A stretch of 64,000 nt of DNA from Trichopria drosophilae. Taxonomy: Eukaryota; Arthropoda; Insecta; Hymenoptera; Diapriidae. Where the stretch lies: NCBI GenBank assembly GCA_030407085.1, contig CM059582.1, positions 19,573,501-19,637,500 on the forward strand, read 5' to 3'. Each line of letters starts with the position of its first letter. Within the stretch, counting starts at the first letter, position 1. The position numbers were made by a program, and so were the translations under genes. Under the pieces are notes generated by a model. That model was not told where the DNA came from and made no database searches. It saw nothing but the letters and a program-made list of their open reading frames with translations. Of the stretch, positions 23,952 to 35,200 are shown one piece after another.

Positions 23952-26315
23952 GTACTGTGAACAATATTATTATTAAAAATGAACATACAAAAAAAAACAC
24001 TAGTCAATTTACTATTATTTATTTCAACAATGTATAGTCAATGAAACATTTTAAGTAAAATATATTTCAGTATATTATTATTATATTTCAATATCTCTAT
24101 CATGTTTCTACTAGAACTTAAAATTCTTTACTCCTTCATTCAAGTAAAAATTTCAAGTAAACGTGAGTTTTTTATGTTTTTATTATATTAAATTTTAATA
24201 CATCGTGTTTGATTCTTTTAATATGTCAGAGATCAATTTATATACGAACAGAACAGAAAAAAATTTGAATTAAAAAAATGGTATATATAGAGTCTTTTTT
24301 AAATAAATTTTTCACACTGAATATAATTTTCGATTAAGACAATATTATGGAGTAATCGTCGAATCATTAAACAAAAAATAAATCCATATGAATACTTTTT
24401 TTCATAAGATAATAATATTGTACAATGCAGGATATATTTTGTGTTCAGGGAAATTAAAAAAAAAGGTAATTATAATAAGATAGAGTGATATTTTAGTAAC
24501 GACATAACATAAATTTTGTTATAATGTTTACTGAAATTCATATAAAACTGTATACTAACTATCAACATTAATGGAAAATTATTTCACTGTCCTTCAAAGA
24601 CATCTTGTTAACAACTTTTCACCAAATGTAACAACAGATTTTAATCTTAGGCCTTTTTTTGTCATAATACGAAAATACTAGCGAACAATTTAGTTCTTTA
24701 ACGACGGGACGGACACTTTTTTTGTTCATTTTCAACTTTTATTTTCTCGGAGTTTAAGAATGTAAAAACATAATTCAGGAACCATTTCTTATGTATTTGA
24801 CCTCGCTCTTTCAGAGTCTGCAATCAAAATATAAAAAAAATGAATTTTCAAAAAATTACAGCCATTTTTTAATAGAAAATTCGAAATTTTTGACAATTTT
24901 CTTTCAGAAATTAATTTTTTTTCATATAGCAGGTCACCAGAGCACTGTTTCACCTGAAAATATCGCGTCCGCAATATCTAAGCTTGAAAATGGCAAAACG
25001 TACTTTAAAAAATGTAAAGATGGCGGCTAAAAAATGTTGGCGGAAGAGTATTTTCCCCACAAATACTAATAATCTGTGTATCCTTTTTTTTCAATTTTCT
25101 ATTTGTATCGCGTTGAGTATCTAAATATTTCTCGGGTCGCTGATACCGAATCAGAAGTCAGATTTTAAAAATTCAAAATGGCGGACAATATTTTTAAAAT
25201 TGTTAGGAATGTTGTGAAACTGAGTACTCGGGGGTTTTTGGTGTCGCTGATAACGAATCTGAAGTTACCTTTCAGAAATTCAAAATGGCCGATCCAATAT
25301 GGCAGTCTTCATTAAAAAAATCGTGCTGATTATTTGCCTAGATATCGTTTATATTTCTATTCGAATTGTACGGAGCTACATGCGACTGAATTCAATTGTA
25401 AACAAATGTATGTGAATTTTGTCCTATAGAAACTTACATGATGGTACAGAAATAGTTGTATGATGTTTTTCTGAAATATCGTCCGCCATTTGGATCCGCC
25501 ATTTTGAATTTTTGAAATCTGGCTTCAGATTCGTTATCAGCGACCCGAGAATTATTTAGATGCACAGATTATTAATATTCGTGGGGAAAACACTCTTCCG
25601 CCAACAGTTTTGAGCCGCCATCTTTACATTTTGAAAAGTACGTTTTGTCATTTTCAAGCCTAGATATTGCGGACGCGATATTTTCAGGTGAGCCAGTACT
25701 TTGGTGACCTGCTATATGAAAAAAAATTCATTTCTGAGAGAAAATTGTCCAAAATTTCGCTTTTTCTTTAAAAAAATGGCTGTAACTTTTTGAAAATTCA
25801 TTTTTTTTATATTTTGATTTCAGACTCTGAAAGAGTGAGGTCAAATACATAAGAAATGGTTCCTGAAAGATTTTTTACATTCTTAATAGCCGAGAAATCA
25901 AAGTTGAAAATGAACGAGTAAAGTGTCTGTCCCGGCGTTAAAGGGTTAATTCATGGATATAAATTGCATTATTTGTATAATATATTTAAAGTTTTGTTTA
26001 AAAATTTCTATTTAAGTGTTATTATTTTCAGTTATATGGAATGTAGCGTACACATACGGATAGTAATAGTAAGGGAGTAGTAATGAATAAATAGCATAAG
26101 ATTTTTTATAAGCAATTTCTTAAAAACAACTTCTGCAAAAGTGTTTTTGAAAACATCTTCTGTAATGATAGCATTTATGTTTGTTGAGCATTTGGTAAGA
26201 TAATTTGGTTCAATGTATAATTATAATTTATAAGTAACATGAATCTTCTAAACTTATTGGTTTTAATCCAATTAAATTTTATAGAAAACAAAATAAATTT
26301 TATTCCTATAAATAG
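23952..26315 (+). other. Putative intron containing a foldback MITE
   Basis: If the tentative first exon is right, this is a 2.36-kb intron. It is AT-rich and contains the TTAA-flanked foldback element at 24690-25949. The 3' end reads TTCCTATAAATAG before exon 2, an acceptable acceptor. Nothing else is recognised in 23952-24689 or 25950-26310. Confidence 0.35.
24690..25949. mobile_element. piggyBac-like foldback MITE (copy 5)
   Basis: The right end is GTCCCGGCGTTAAAGGGTTAA; the left end is its mirror with a few changes (target TTAA decayed to TTAG at 24690). The inverted arms are nearly half a kilobase: about 24690-25185 pairs with about 25484-25949, including ATTTTTTGACCTCGC/GTGAGGTCAAATACATAAG-type segments around 24795 and 25850. 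The module with AAAATGGCGGAC and AAAATGGCCGATCC occurs at 25176 and 25281 and inverted at 25492. No transposase. Transcription through it would yield a long hairpin RNA. Frames at 24789-25030 are inside the repeat. Confidence 0.82.
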
Positions 26316-27402
26316 GTGCTGGTCGTAAATCTTGCAATGGGTATAATGTCCTGTCAAACGAGGAAGAAGCGATGTTTGGCGAACATGTCGAGTTGCTAAC
26401 AAAATTGGGCCTCAAAGTGACCGAATTCGATTTACGCATTAATGTGAAGAATTATCTTGATAATAAAGGGAGAAAAGTGACACAGTTTCGTCACAACATG
26501 CCAGGATACGAATGGGGCAAATTATTTGTTAAACGTCATCCTGATTTACCTATTTTGGAGAAATGTACAAGTGATAAAGGTATGCATATAGCATTCGCGT
26601 GATACCATTACGATTTTGTTGTTGGCCTCATATTTATAACAATATACATTATAAATAAAACCCGTCTTTATTAAAATTTTAAGATTCCGAATCTGGTGAA
26701 CCATCCGAAATTATTTTGTCCTCCGACAGTGAAACTGATGATGAAATAATGGAAATACTGCCTGAAAATTCGTCGCTGACCCCAAGTAACTGCTCCGACT
26801 CTTCCACTTTATCAGCTGAAAGTCGATATTCATCTGATGATCCTGACGACCCTCCTATCCAAAAGTCACGCAAAGGCCCAAAAGAAGTGATTACTTCCGA
26901 TTTAGCAATTTCCGTCCCACCGACTTCAACATCCGAAAACAATTCAAGTTCTCGTCATGGGCGAACAAACTTGGACGTTATCCAAAATGTCACAAAACAA
27001 TTGCCCAAGCAATTACCTCCCACGCCAGCAGCTAAGAATTTTACGTTTATAGATGTTAATCAATCAAATGTACAACGTGCACAAGATTCGAACAAGTCGA
27101 CTTGGAAGAAAAAATTTCCAAAAAATGTCATGAAATGGCAAAGCAATTTACAAATTGGCCATTATGTTTTGGTGTACGACTCAGGTATTGTAGTGCCTGG
27201 GATGATTATAAAGTTACCAGAAGCGAACGAGATTGGTCCAACTATAAATCGTATGACAAATCGCTTCAAATGCTGGCAATGGCCTAGTCCTAAGATTACG
27301 AAAACTTATAGTTGGTCCGACGTAAAGAGAAAAATTCCACCTCCGAAATATATTCCAGTTAAGAGTTGTTATTATGTCCATCCATTGGATGATTGGGATT
27401 AA
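26316..27402 (+). CDS. CENP-B/Tigger-type DNA-binding protein lacking the DDE domain
   Basis: Two exons: 26316-26579 and 26684-27402, joined across a 104-bp intron (donor G|GTATGC, acceptor TTTTAAG|AT) that completes a GAT codon. The AG at 26314-26315 is the upstream acceptor. Exon one encodes GAGRKS, an LSNEEE segment, and a CENP-B/Tc5-type helix-turn-helix ending in NMPGYEW and VKRHPDL, the hallmark of Tigger/jerky DNA-binding domains. Exon two starts with a Ser/Asp/Glu-rich linker of roughly 70 residues, then a basic stretch (WKKKFPKNVMKWQ), then IGHYVLVY, CWQWPSPKI and DVKRKIPPPK, which resemble the small C-terminal module that follows the DDE nuclease in Tigger-like transposases. The roughly 200-residue DDE catalytic domain is absent, so transposition is not expected. 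No frameshifts or internal stops. With the tentative first exon the product is 352 aa. Likely a domesticated nuclear DNA-binding protein; alternatively a deleted element. Domain calls are by eye. Confidence 0.72.
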
Positions 27403-28854
27403 TTTGTCAACAATAAGCATTTCATTGTATCATTGATAGACATGTATTTTGAGTAGTGTTTAGATATCGTGTTGAATGTAATATTAATTTAAATGTATAA
27501 CTGATGTTTAATTGATAAGAGTATTGGTGCGGTTGCGGATTCTTTCCTGAATCCATGCAAACTCGATTTAAAATATTTCATAATTGTGCGTTGGATGAAA
27601 TATATGACATTTTTTACATAACTATTACTTTCTTTTATTGAAATAAATGTATCCCTTTTCTTAATTACGGCGGTGATTTCTGTAATATAATTTTAGGAAA
27701 AGAAAACAAAAATAGATGGCGTTTCCTTCGACACGTCTGAATTCGTTTATATTTATTTCTATGAAATAATACTGTCTATCTGTATCAGGAGGAAATTAGG
27801 TTCAAAGATGTCACTAGCATTTCAAATATTGTTTCGTTGTCTCCAGCTTTTGGTGATCAAACAATAGTATAAATAATTGTAAATCCAGTTCTTTTACGTC
27901 GTTAATCAGGAATGAGAGCCGTAAAAAGACAAAAACTATTCTTAGTATGAAATTACCAGACAATGAATTGACCATATTTGTTACAAGGTGTTTATTAAAA
28001 ACATATTTACGTTTGGTGGATAAGAAATGACTAAATCATTAAGATGAGGATTTTAACTTTAACTATATTACATTGCATGAAAATATAATAACGTATTAAA
28101 ACTCATCCTTGTGCAAACTGCATTCATTTGTCTTCGGAATGGCACAGTTGTTGAAGCGCGTGATTAAAAGTAACTCTCCAGGCACGGTCGTCGCAAAATT
28201 AACATTGTATTACCTCGTCAAACTAGAATGTGGTTTCTACCGAAATTAATGAAGAAGGTTATTGATTAAAATCGAAGGTTCAATAGTCACGCGAAGACTG
28301 GCTTTATCAACCAGATAGGTCAGAATCCTCGTAAAGTATTAACGATTCCACGAGACCCTGCGTTATCATGGTTATTCGTGTCATGTCAAAAGTGGTATTA
28401 CAGATGCACACACATATGTATATGTGCCCATACATATATATCGCTGCTTATCTGAAAAGGATGCTATAAAGTCCGTTTCTTGAGCTGTAGATAACACCAG
28501 GAGTAAGCCGCAAATCGCCTTTATCCTTTTTTCGCTCTCATTCACGATAAAGGACAAATAATATCATCTGCTTTTTTCTCTTTTCCGTATTATATTTCTT
28601 CATACGTCTGAATGCATTTTTACCTTCTATCCCGTTTTCCTGCAAATACGCTGATGACGAAGAAATCTTGCTTTCGACAGATTATTATCGATATTACATA
28701 TTATATTTGTTGGACTTATCTTATAGCATATTTTAAAAACCGGTTAGCAATCTCTTGGAAAAATATGTAATAAACGTTATTCAATTTTAATTTTACATTA
28801 TTTTATCTATCTTATAGGTATATTGCAAAAGCTGCAGGATTGCTAATATATTTG
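27403..28854. other. 3' untranslated region then AT-rich DNA
   Basis: The first 245 bp are the probable 3' UTR of the CENP-B-like gene, closing at the AATAAA site. Beyond it the sequence is moderately AT-rich with no ORF above background and no repeat recognised. Confidence 0.5.
27642..27647 (+). terminator. Polyadenylation signal AATAAA
   Basis: AATAAA 240 bp after the stop codon of the CENP-B-like gene, followed by a T/C-rich stretch (TGTATCCCTTTTCTT). It is the best-placed canonical signal for this gene. In AT-rich DNA the hexamer is common, so the position supports it more than the sequence does. Confidence 0.45.
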
Positions 28855-29760
28855 TGGGTGTACGTCGAAAAACCGACCAGTAGAAAAACCGAGAGTCAAA
28901 ATACGGACATTCAAAAAGCCGACAGGCAAAAAGCTGACACGTCAAAAAGACGCAGTAGATAAACCGAAGAGACATAATACTGCCATTGAAAAAGCCAACA
29001 AGCAATTCGCCGACATTTAAAGGAGTGTGTGTCGAATAACCAACAAATAAAAAATCCTACAGGTCCAAAAACCGAAAGTCTTTAAGGCGAAAGTCGAAAA
29101 GCCGACAAACAAAAACCCGATACAAAAAATAGACACATTAGCAAACGGACAGTCATTTAAATTGTCGGTTTTTTGAGATGTCGGCTTTTTGATTTGCCGG
29201 TTTTTACCCGCACCCCCGATGTTTAAAAACCCATCAGGTAAATAGTCGACGGGTTAAAAAGACGACAGTAAAAAAATCGACACTTCAATAAATGATTGCC
29301 CGCTTGTCGATGTGATTTTTTTTTATGTCTCGGCTTCTTGAAGGTCGGTTATTAACTGTCGTTTTTCGACCTGTCGGTTTTTTTATTGTCAGTGCTATGG
29401 CAATTCGGTTTTCCAACGGGAACAAGTCGAAAGTCCGACAAATAAAAAAACCGACAGGTCAAAAACCAGACAGTCAAAATACCGACAACCGAATAGCCAA
29501 CATTTTAGAAAATGACTGTCCGCTTGTCGATGGCTTTATTTAGGTGCGGGTTGAAAAACCGACAAATTAAAAAGCTGACAGGTCAAAAAGCCGACAGGTC
29601 ACAAAGCCACCAGTCAAATAAACTGACACTTCCAAAAATTACTGTCTGCTTGTGGATGTGTGTATTTTTTTATGTGTCGGCTTTTTGACCGTCGGCTTTT
29701 CGACTGTCGGTTTTTTAACCTGTCGGCTTTTTGATTTGTTGGTGGAATGACCTGCACCCT
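28855..29760. repeat. Cluster of CGACAGGTCAAAAAGC-motif elements
   Basis: About three adjacent units. Each holds runs of AAAACCGACAGGTCAAAAAG-type words on one side and the reverse complement on the other, around a conserved centre close to ACTGTCCGCTTGTCGATG (about 29141 inverted, 29291, 29510, 29635). Unit ends resemble GGGTGCGGGTTGAA (29543) and its reverse (29205-29215, 29751-29760). The motif spacing looks regular, but the units are foldback repeats. ORFs here (28793-29005, 29325-29543) are repeat translations. Confidence 0.75.
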
Positions 29761-29797
29761 TGGCAGCATTGAACTTTGTAGTCGTGTTGCTTACATA

Positions 29798-30542
29798 CAG
29801 GGTCATCGAAGTGTCGGACCCCCCTAATATCTTCAGTTAGAATGCACTTACGAGAAAATGTCCAATAACAAAGTTGTATAGTTTCAAGCGGGGAGTAAGA
29901 TGATGACCTTGACTTTGACCTTGACCATGTCCTTCAAGGTCATTTCAAGGTCAATCTTATTTTTTTAAATAGAACCCCCTACATTTTATTGCATATTCTT
30001 ATAGGTTATCTCGAGAGCTTTCCAAAACACTATAATAAAATATTTTTTTATTAAGTACTTTTTGAGTTATAAAGGTTCGACATTTTTCCAAAATGCATTC
30101 TTACTGAAAATATTAGGGGGATCCGATTAATGTATTTTCTTTAAACCAATTAATTGGTCTCATTATTCCGCGCACAAAAGTATTAAGGTTATGATTACTG
30201 AAAACTAAATAATATTTTACAAGATATTCTACATTTTGTGTCAAAAAATTGTTAACTTCAAACCTTTATAACTCAAAAAGTACTTAATAAAAAAATATTT
30301 TATTATAGTGTTTTGGAAAGCTCCCGAGATAAGCTATAAGAATATGCAATAAAATGTAGGGGGTTCTATTTAAAAAAATAAGATTGACCTTGAAATGACC
30401 TTGAAGGACATGGTCAAGGTCAAAGTCAAGGTCATCATCTTACTCCCCGCTTGAAACCATACAACTTTGCTATTGGACATTTTCTCCTAAGTGCATTCTA
30501 ACTGAAGATATTAGGGGGGTCCGATACTTTTCGATGACCCTG
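29798..30542. mobile_element. Tc1/mariner-like foldback MITE with TCAAGGTCA sites
   Basis: Ends CAGGGTCATCGAA and TTCGATGACCCTG, flanked on both sides by TA, the Tc1/mariner target. Total 745 bp. Arms of about 278 bp (29798-30075 and 30265-30542) are nearly identical inverted copies around a spacer of about 190 bp. Each arm holds four 9-mers TCAAGGTCA or its reverse (left: 29904, 29916, 29934, 29945; right: 30385, 30396, 30414, 30426). That word is the extended half-site of FTZ-F1/ERR-class nuclear receptors. No coding sequence. High arm identity suggests recent insertion. Confidence 0.88.
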
Positions 30543-30544
30543 TA

Positions 30545-32049
30545 TATTGGAAGCTATCAAAGTGGTAATAGTTCCGTCGGATTAAACTAAAAACTCCCTG
30601 TTGCAAACAAACAAAAATTGGGGAAGTTTCTATTCAAAAAGTGCTTGGATATGATATCAGTTCACTTTGCTGAACTTTTATTGCTGCTGAATGTTTTGTA
30701 ATTAATAACTGTTTAATTCTATTTGTTATCGAAAAAGATCTGGAAAACCTAATTTCGGGTACAAATTTCTTTAACGTCTCATTTCACTCGTAAAGAGTTG
30801 TAGTATAATGGACAATAAAGGAACTTTTGATTTTCTAACTGTTAATTGTACGAAAATAACGTTCAAAATTAAGCAGTTTAAATAATTAATTTTAAGCAAT
30901 AAGTCTTTTTTAAATTTAATTTACAAATCGATTAGTTCATTGCTATGATTTTTCTTCAAATTTATATGCCTTATTTATTGCTCTACGATGTTCTCAAGCG
31001 AAGAGAATTTTTTTGTTCGAATAACAATTTTTTGTTTAAAGTCTAATTAACCGAGACTATTAAAACAACATCAATTTGGTATGGAACGTTGTCAGACTTA
31101 TTTACTACCGAATGTATCAAATCAAAATTCAAATGGATTTGTACTTTTGATTAGCAGCCTAGGGAGAGAACTACCTTAATTGAATAATGTGCCCTTCTTA
31201 GATCATGTTTCTCTTGAATTTTCTGCAAATAATTAAAACATTAAAACATGATGAAATCAGGAAAAGCATTATTTAAAGTAAAATTTATAGAATATTAATA
31301 TATAATTCGATATATCAGGAATTCCTCCTGATTCATTTTTTTTTATTAAAATTTAACGTTACATTAAATTGTTTCTAAGAAAAAACATAATTTTAAGTAC
31401 TGTTAAGTGATAAGAACATGAGAAACCAAAGTATCCAATAACTTAATGTACTTACAAATTATTCTGATTTTATTTTTTAAACCTGTATTGAAACAGACTG
31501 CATACATTTATAATCAACAGAAATCTTTCAAGGCTTCTACTGGCGTTTCAATAAATTTTCTTAAATATCTTTCGTTAAAAAATGCATCCTGTTTTCCCTC
31601 GAAACAGCTCCAACTACCGTTGGACTAGTTTCACTGGCAGCGCTGGAATCGAATATCAGGTATTTCCCTTTGAGTATATCCGTCAGCTCGGATAAATTTC
31701 CTTGGGAATTTCGCTATAAGAGATGGCACTTTAAAGACTGACTTTTCATTTAGAAAAAATTTACCATCATTTCGGATAAAATCCGCTCTAGTTAATACTA
31801 AATTTTGTGGAAATTAAACATGTTTTTTTTGAAAAACAGTACAAAATGTTTAAACGATTCTCACCCCATTTAATTCATCCCGTTTACGTGCTAATAGTAG
31901 AAAATGACTGAGTAAAGAAAGTCAAGGTAAATACACTACCGACTTATGTCATGACGAAATTTTCTTCACTTTTCCACATTATCTGCATTTTATGCTGTAG
32001 TTTGAGAAAAATTGAGTGAGTGATGAAAGTAGTTTAAACGTCGAGGGGA
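30545..32049. other. AT-rich DNA, nothing recognised
   Basis: No gene seen. The 60-codon ORF at 31446-31628 is not supported. Confidence 0.5.
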
Positions 32050-32220
32050 AATAATGGAATTTGCAAATCACCCACCACTCTTCACTTGGAGCGACCGACG
32101 TAGTCTCCACTTTTCTCTGGGTTGCCTCGTATTAAATTTCTCTCCTCAACACGTACGCAGTCGAGCTCCTTCATGCACCCTTCAAGCCGTCTCGTCGTTA
32201 TGAAGCGACCTCTCCACTAT
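32050..32220. other. Small GC-richer island
   Basis: A short block (GGAGCGACCGACGTAGTC, CACGTACGCAGTCGAGC, GCCGTCTCGTCG) stands out from AT-rich flanks. No motif or frame recognised; perhaps a regulatory element. Confidence 0.3.
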
Positions 32221-35200
32221 GCTAAAAAATTATGTAACAAATTACTCTACAATTTTCATTGACGAGTTTAATTTAAAATTGGAATATTATGTTCATGAGG
32301 TAACGAGCAAGTTTTGCAAATGGGAAAATTAATGATACTCGTTAGAATTTACGTAATGAAAATTCGAGTATATTAATGAAGCACGCGTTTCGAAAATTTA
32401 CGCTGTTAAATTTTACACCAAAAAAATGTTAATTTTTCTACATATTTTGCTGGGCTGAATCATGAATGTACTCGTTATTGATATCATGATACCTATCTCT
32501 TTTCGTGCATTTGATTTTGTAAAGTAGATTTTCAAAAATTGTGAAATTTGAAACATAAATGTGGGTAATGAAGAAACTTTAAATATTTTTAACGATATTT
32601 CGGCGAATTCCCAGATTAAGTAAAAAATATATATTTTTCCGTTTTGTAATGTGTACGTAAAGTAAAAGTGAAATATTTATAAAGTTATATTAGAAATAAA
32701 CATTTTTTAACATGGTGGTACTGACTGAGATTCGGCGGTACTGACATTCAATGGCTTTCTAAACAAATACAACATCAACAGTTTATGTTCATTATTATTA
32801 AAATAAATGTTTCTCATGAAATATGAGCTGAAAAGTAGGCAGATATGAAAATATATGAACTGAAATCATTAGTAATTATAAATATAAATAATATAGCTGC
32901 ATACTTTTTTCCTGCATAGCGAGCAAATGGAAAAACTAAGACAATTGAAATAATTGGTAAAATTGTCATTTCAATTTAATTTTTAAATTTTTATTAAATA
33001 ATATACAATAGTTAGAAACAAATTGCTAATAATTTCATTAATTATGATAGTATTTTCTGTATATATTTATCGTTATTGTTATTATTCATAAAAATATGTA
33101 TTCTTTATTTGATACGAAAAAACAAATGTTGAAAATTATATAATATAAATTTGAAAGAAAGAAATAAAGATTTTAATAAATTATTTATATAACAAAAAAA
33201 ATATTTTTGCGAACAATATTTAATTGTTTTTGTTATAGAATATGCGTAAAATTCAAATAAAATCGGTAAAAATTACGTAAAGTCAAATTTTATTACGAGT
33301 GTAAAAAATTATTGGAAAAAGTTTTATTATTTTAAAATAAACACATAATTTATACACTGAATTGCTGTATCAAACTATAATACTTTTCTCAAATCTTTGT
33401 ATACGAGTTTCGTACGTTTTATTGCATGAGGTTTTTTTGTTCCCTTTTTCTATATTTTTCTTCAGTTTCGCTGTAGATTGTTACTTTTTTATACTTGGAG
33501 GCATTTTGTAACAAAATTACTTCAACTTTAAGGCGGTACTGACTTTGGCACTATTGACAATAATTGATGTTTATGATTATTTTATGCAATAATCAGTGTT
33601 CAGAAGATATTTTTCGATTGCATTATAAAAGGTCTAAGTAACTTACATGTTTATACGACAGGAGCTTCACTCAAACAAATTTTCACTTGGGCACTACTTA
33701 CAACTGGTACTGACTTTTTGGCCCAACCAATGACTAAAATTTAGAGACCGTTTATGTTTTGAAAACATTCAGTGACTGCTTCGATCAATGCTCATTTGTT
33801 TATCGCAATTAACTTTTCAATGTACCTCGATGACTTGTGAAATAGTAACACAAAAATAATGTAAATATTGAAAAACTTACAGATTCACATAATTATGTTT
33901 AAACCTATCGACAAAATTCAAGTCGTTCTGTACAGGGTAATTAAAGGACGAGAGTAAAACTGCAAATGATAATCACTTGCCTTCCTATACATTATGATTT
34001 TGGGAACAATAATGTTTCCCTAGAAACTAGGTTCTATGCAGAATCACTAATTGATTTTAAAAATTAGAAGAAAGACATACTGGCGCTACTGAAATTTTAC
34101 TTGTATTTCAGTATGCAGAACCTTGAAATTAGTTTTTATATTTATCGTTTTCATATTTACCAACAAAACCTAATTGCATAATAACTATAGTTAAATGAGA
34201 ATATATTTCTTTCAAGTATATTTTATTACATTTCTTATACAAGATTTAAAGCATCATAGTTTGTTAAAAATCACCCATATACGATTTGTAATAAGGTCAA
34301 ATGATTAAATTAATTTTATGAAATTTTTTACTCCGATTGGTGTCTTTGAAACAATCAAAATTTAATAGTTTTCTGTCTAATGTGACAGATTAGCAGTCGC
34401 ATAATATGTAAAAAATAAAATTTTAGATTACAAAAATACCTTTTTTTAATTCAAATCCCTCGTCGCATAAACTGCATTAATTTTTACGAAATGTAATCAT
34501 ATTTTTCTATTAAAATTACTCTATTGTTTGGTCCTCACAGGAATAGATAACTGCTACATTTCTCTGAAAAATATTCACTATTACTACGCAATTGTCCAAA
34601 TAATAATAATTTAAAAATGATTAAAAAAATTGTGAAAACAATCGGTATTTTATTAATTCATAGATAATATTTAAATTTAACCCATAAAAAAATGATACGA
34701 TAATTTTTCTAACAAAATTTATTTAGTGTAGCAGTGAGCTGAATTTCTGAAAAATTTATTGAATTATTTTTAATTATTATTATCTAGCAGATTACTACCG
34801 TACCGGCACTGATCGCTTGAAATAAAATGGTAAATATAATACAACGAAGTACAGCACTATGCTCACAGATGGCGATGGTATACTGGGTCTTTAGACTAGG
34901 TAGAGGGACCCTATGGACCTTGATTTCGATACTTTCTAAAATCACGGTTGATGGGAATTAATAGTGGTGGTAGGATTGACGGTAAAGACGATAATTTTCA
35001 ATCAGCAATAAATAGACTATAATTACGTGGTAAAAATGGATGCTGTGAGACACTTTTGTCTTCACTCGTAAGCAGTGACGGATTTCCGCCATGTGCAGAT
35101 GCCGGCCGCAGGCCGTAAAGATGTAGCTGCCCAAAAATATATACATCCTGGACATTACTATAATACGTATGAAGATAAACGCAAGTTTAACATTTTTAAC

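Noticed and set aside
26679..26942. 87-codon minus-strand ORF
   Set aside because: Antisense shadow of the Ser/Asp-rich linker of the CENP-B-like exon.
27102..27420. Plus and minus frames of 61 and 68 codons
   Set aside because: Out-of-register shadows of the 3' exon of the CENP-B-like gene.
28855..29760. Short, regularly recurring repeats that look like a CRISPR array
   Set aside because: The words occur in both orientations, vary in spacing and sequence, and form foldback units with defined ends; the genome is eukaryotic and no cas genes are present.
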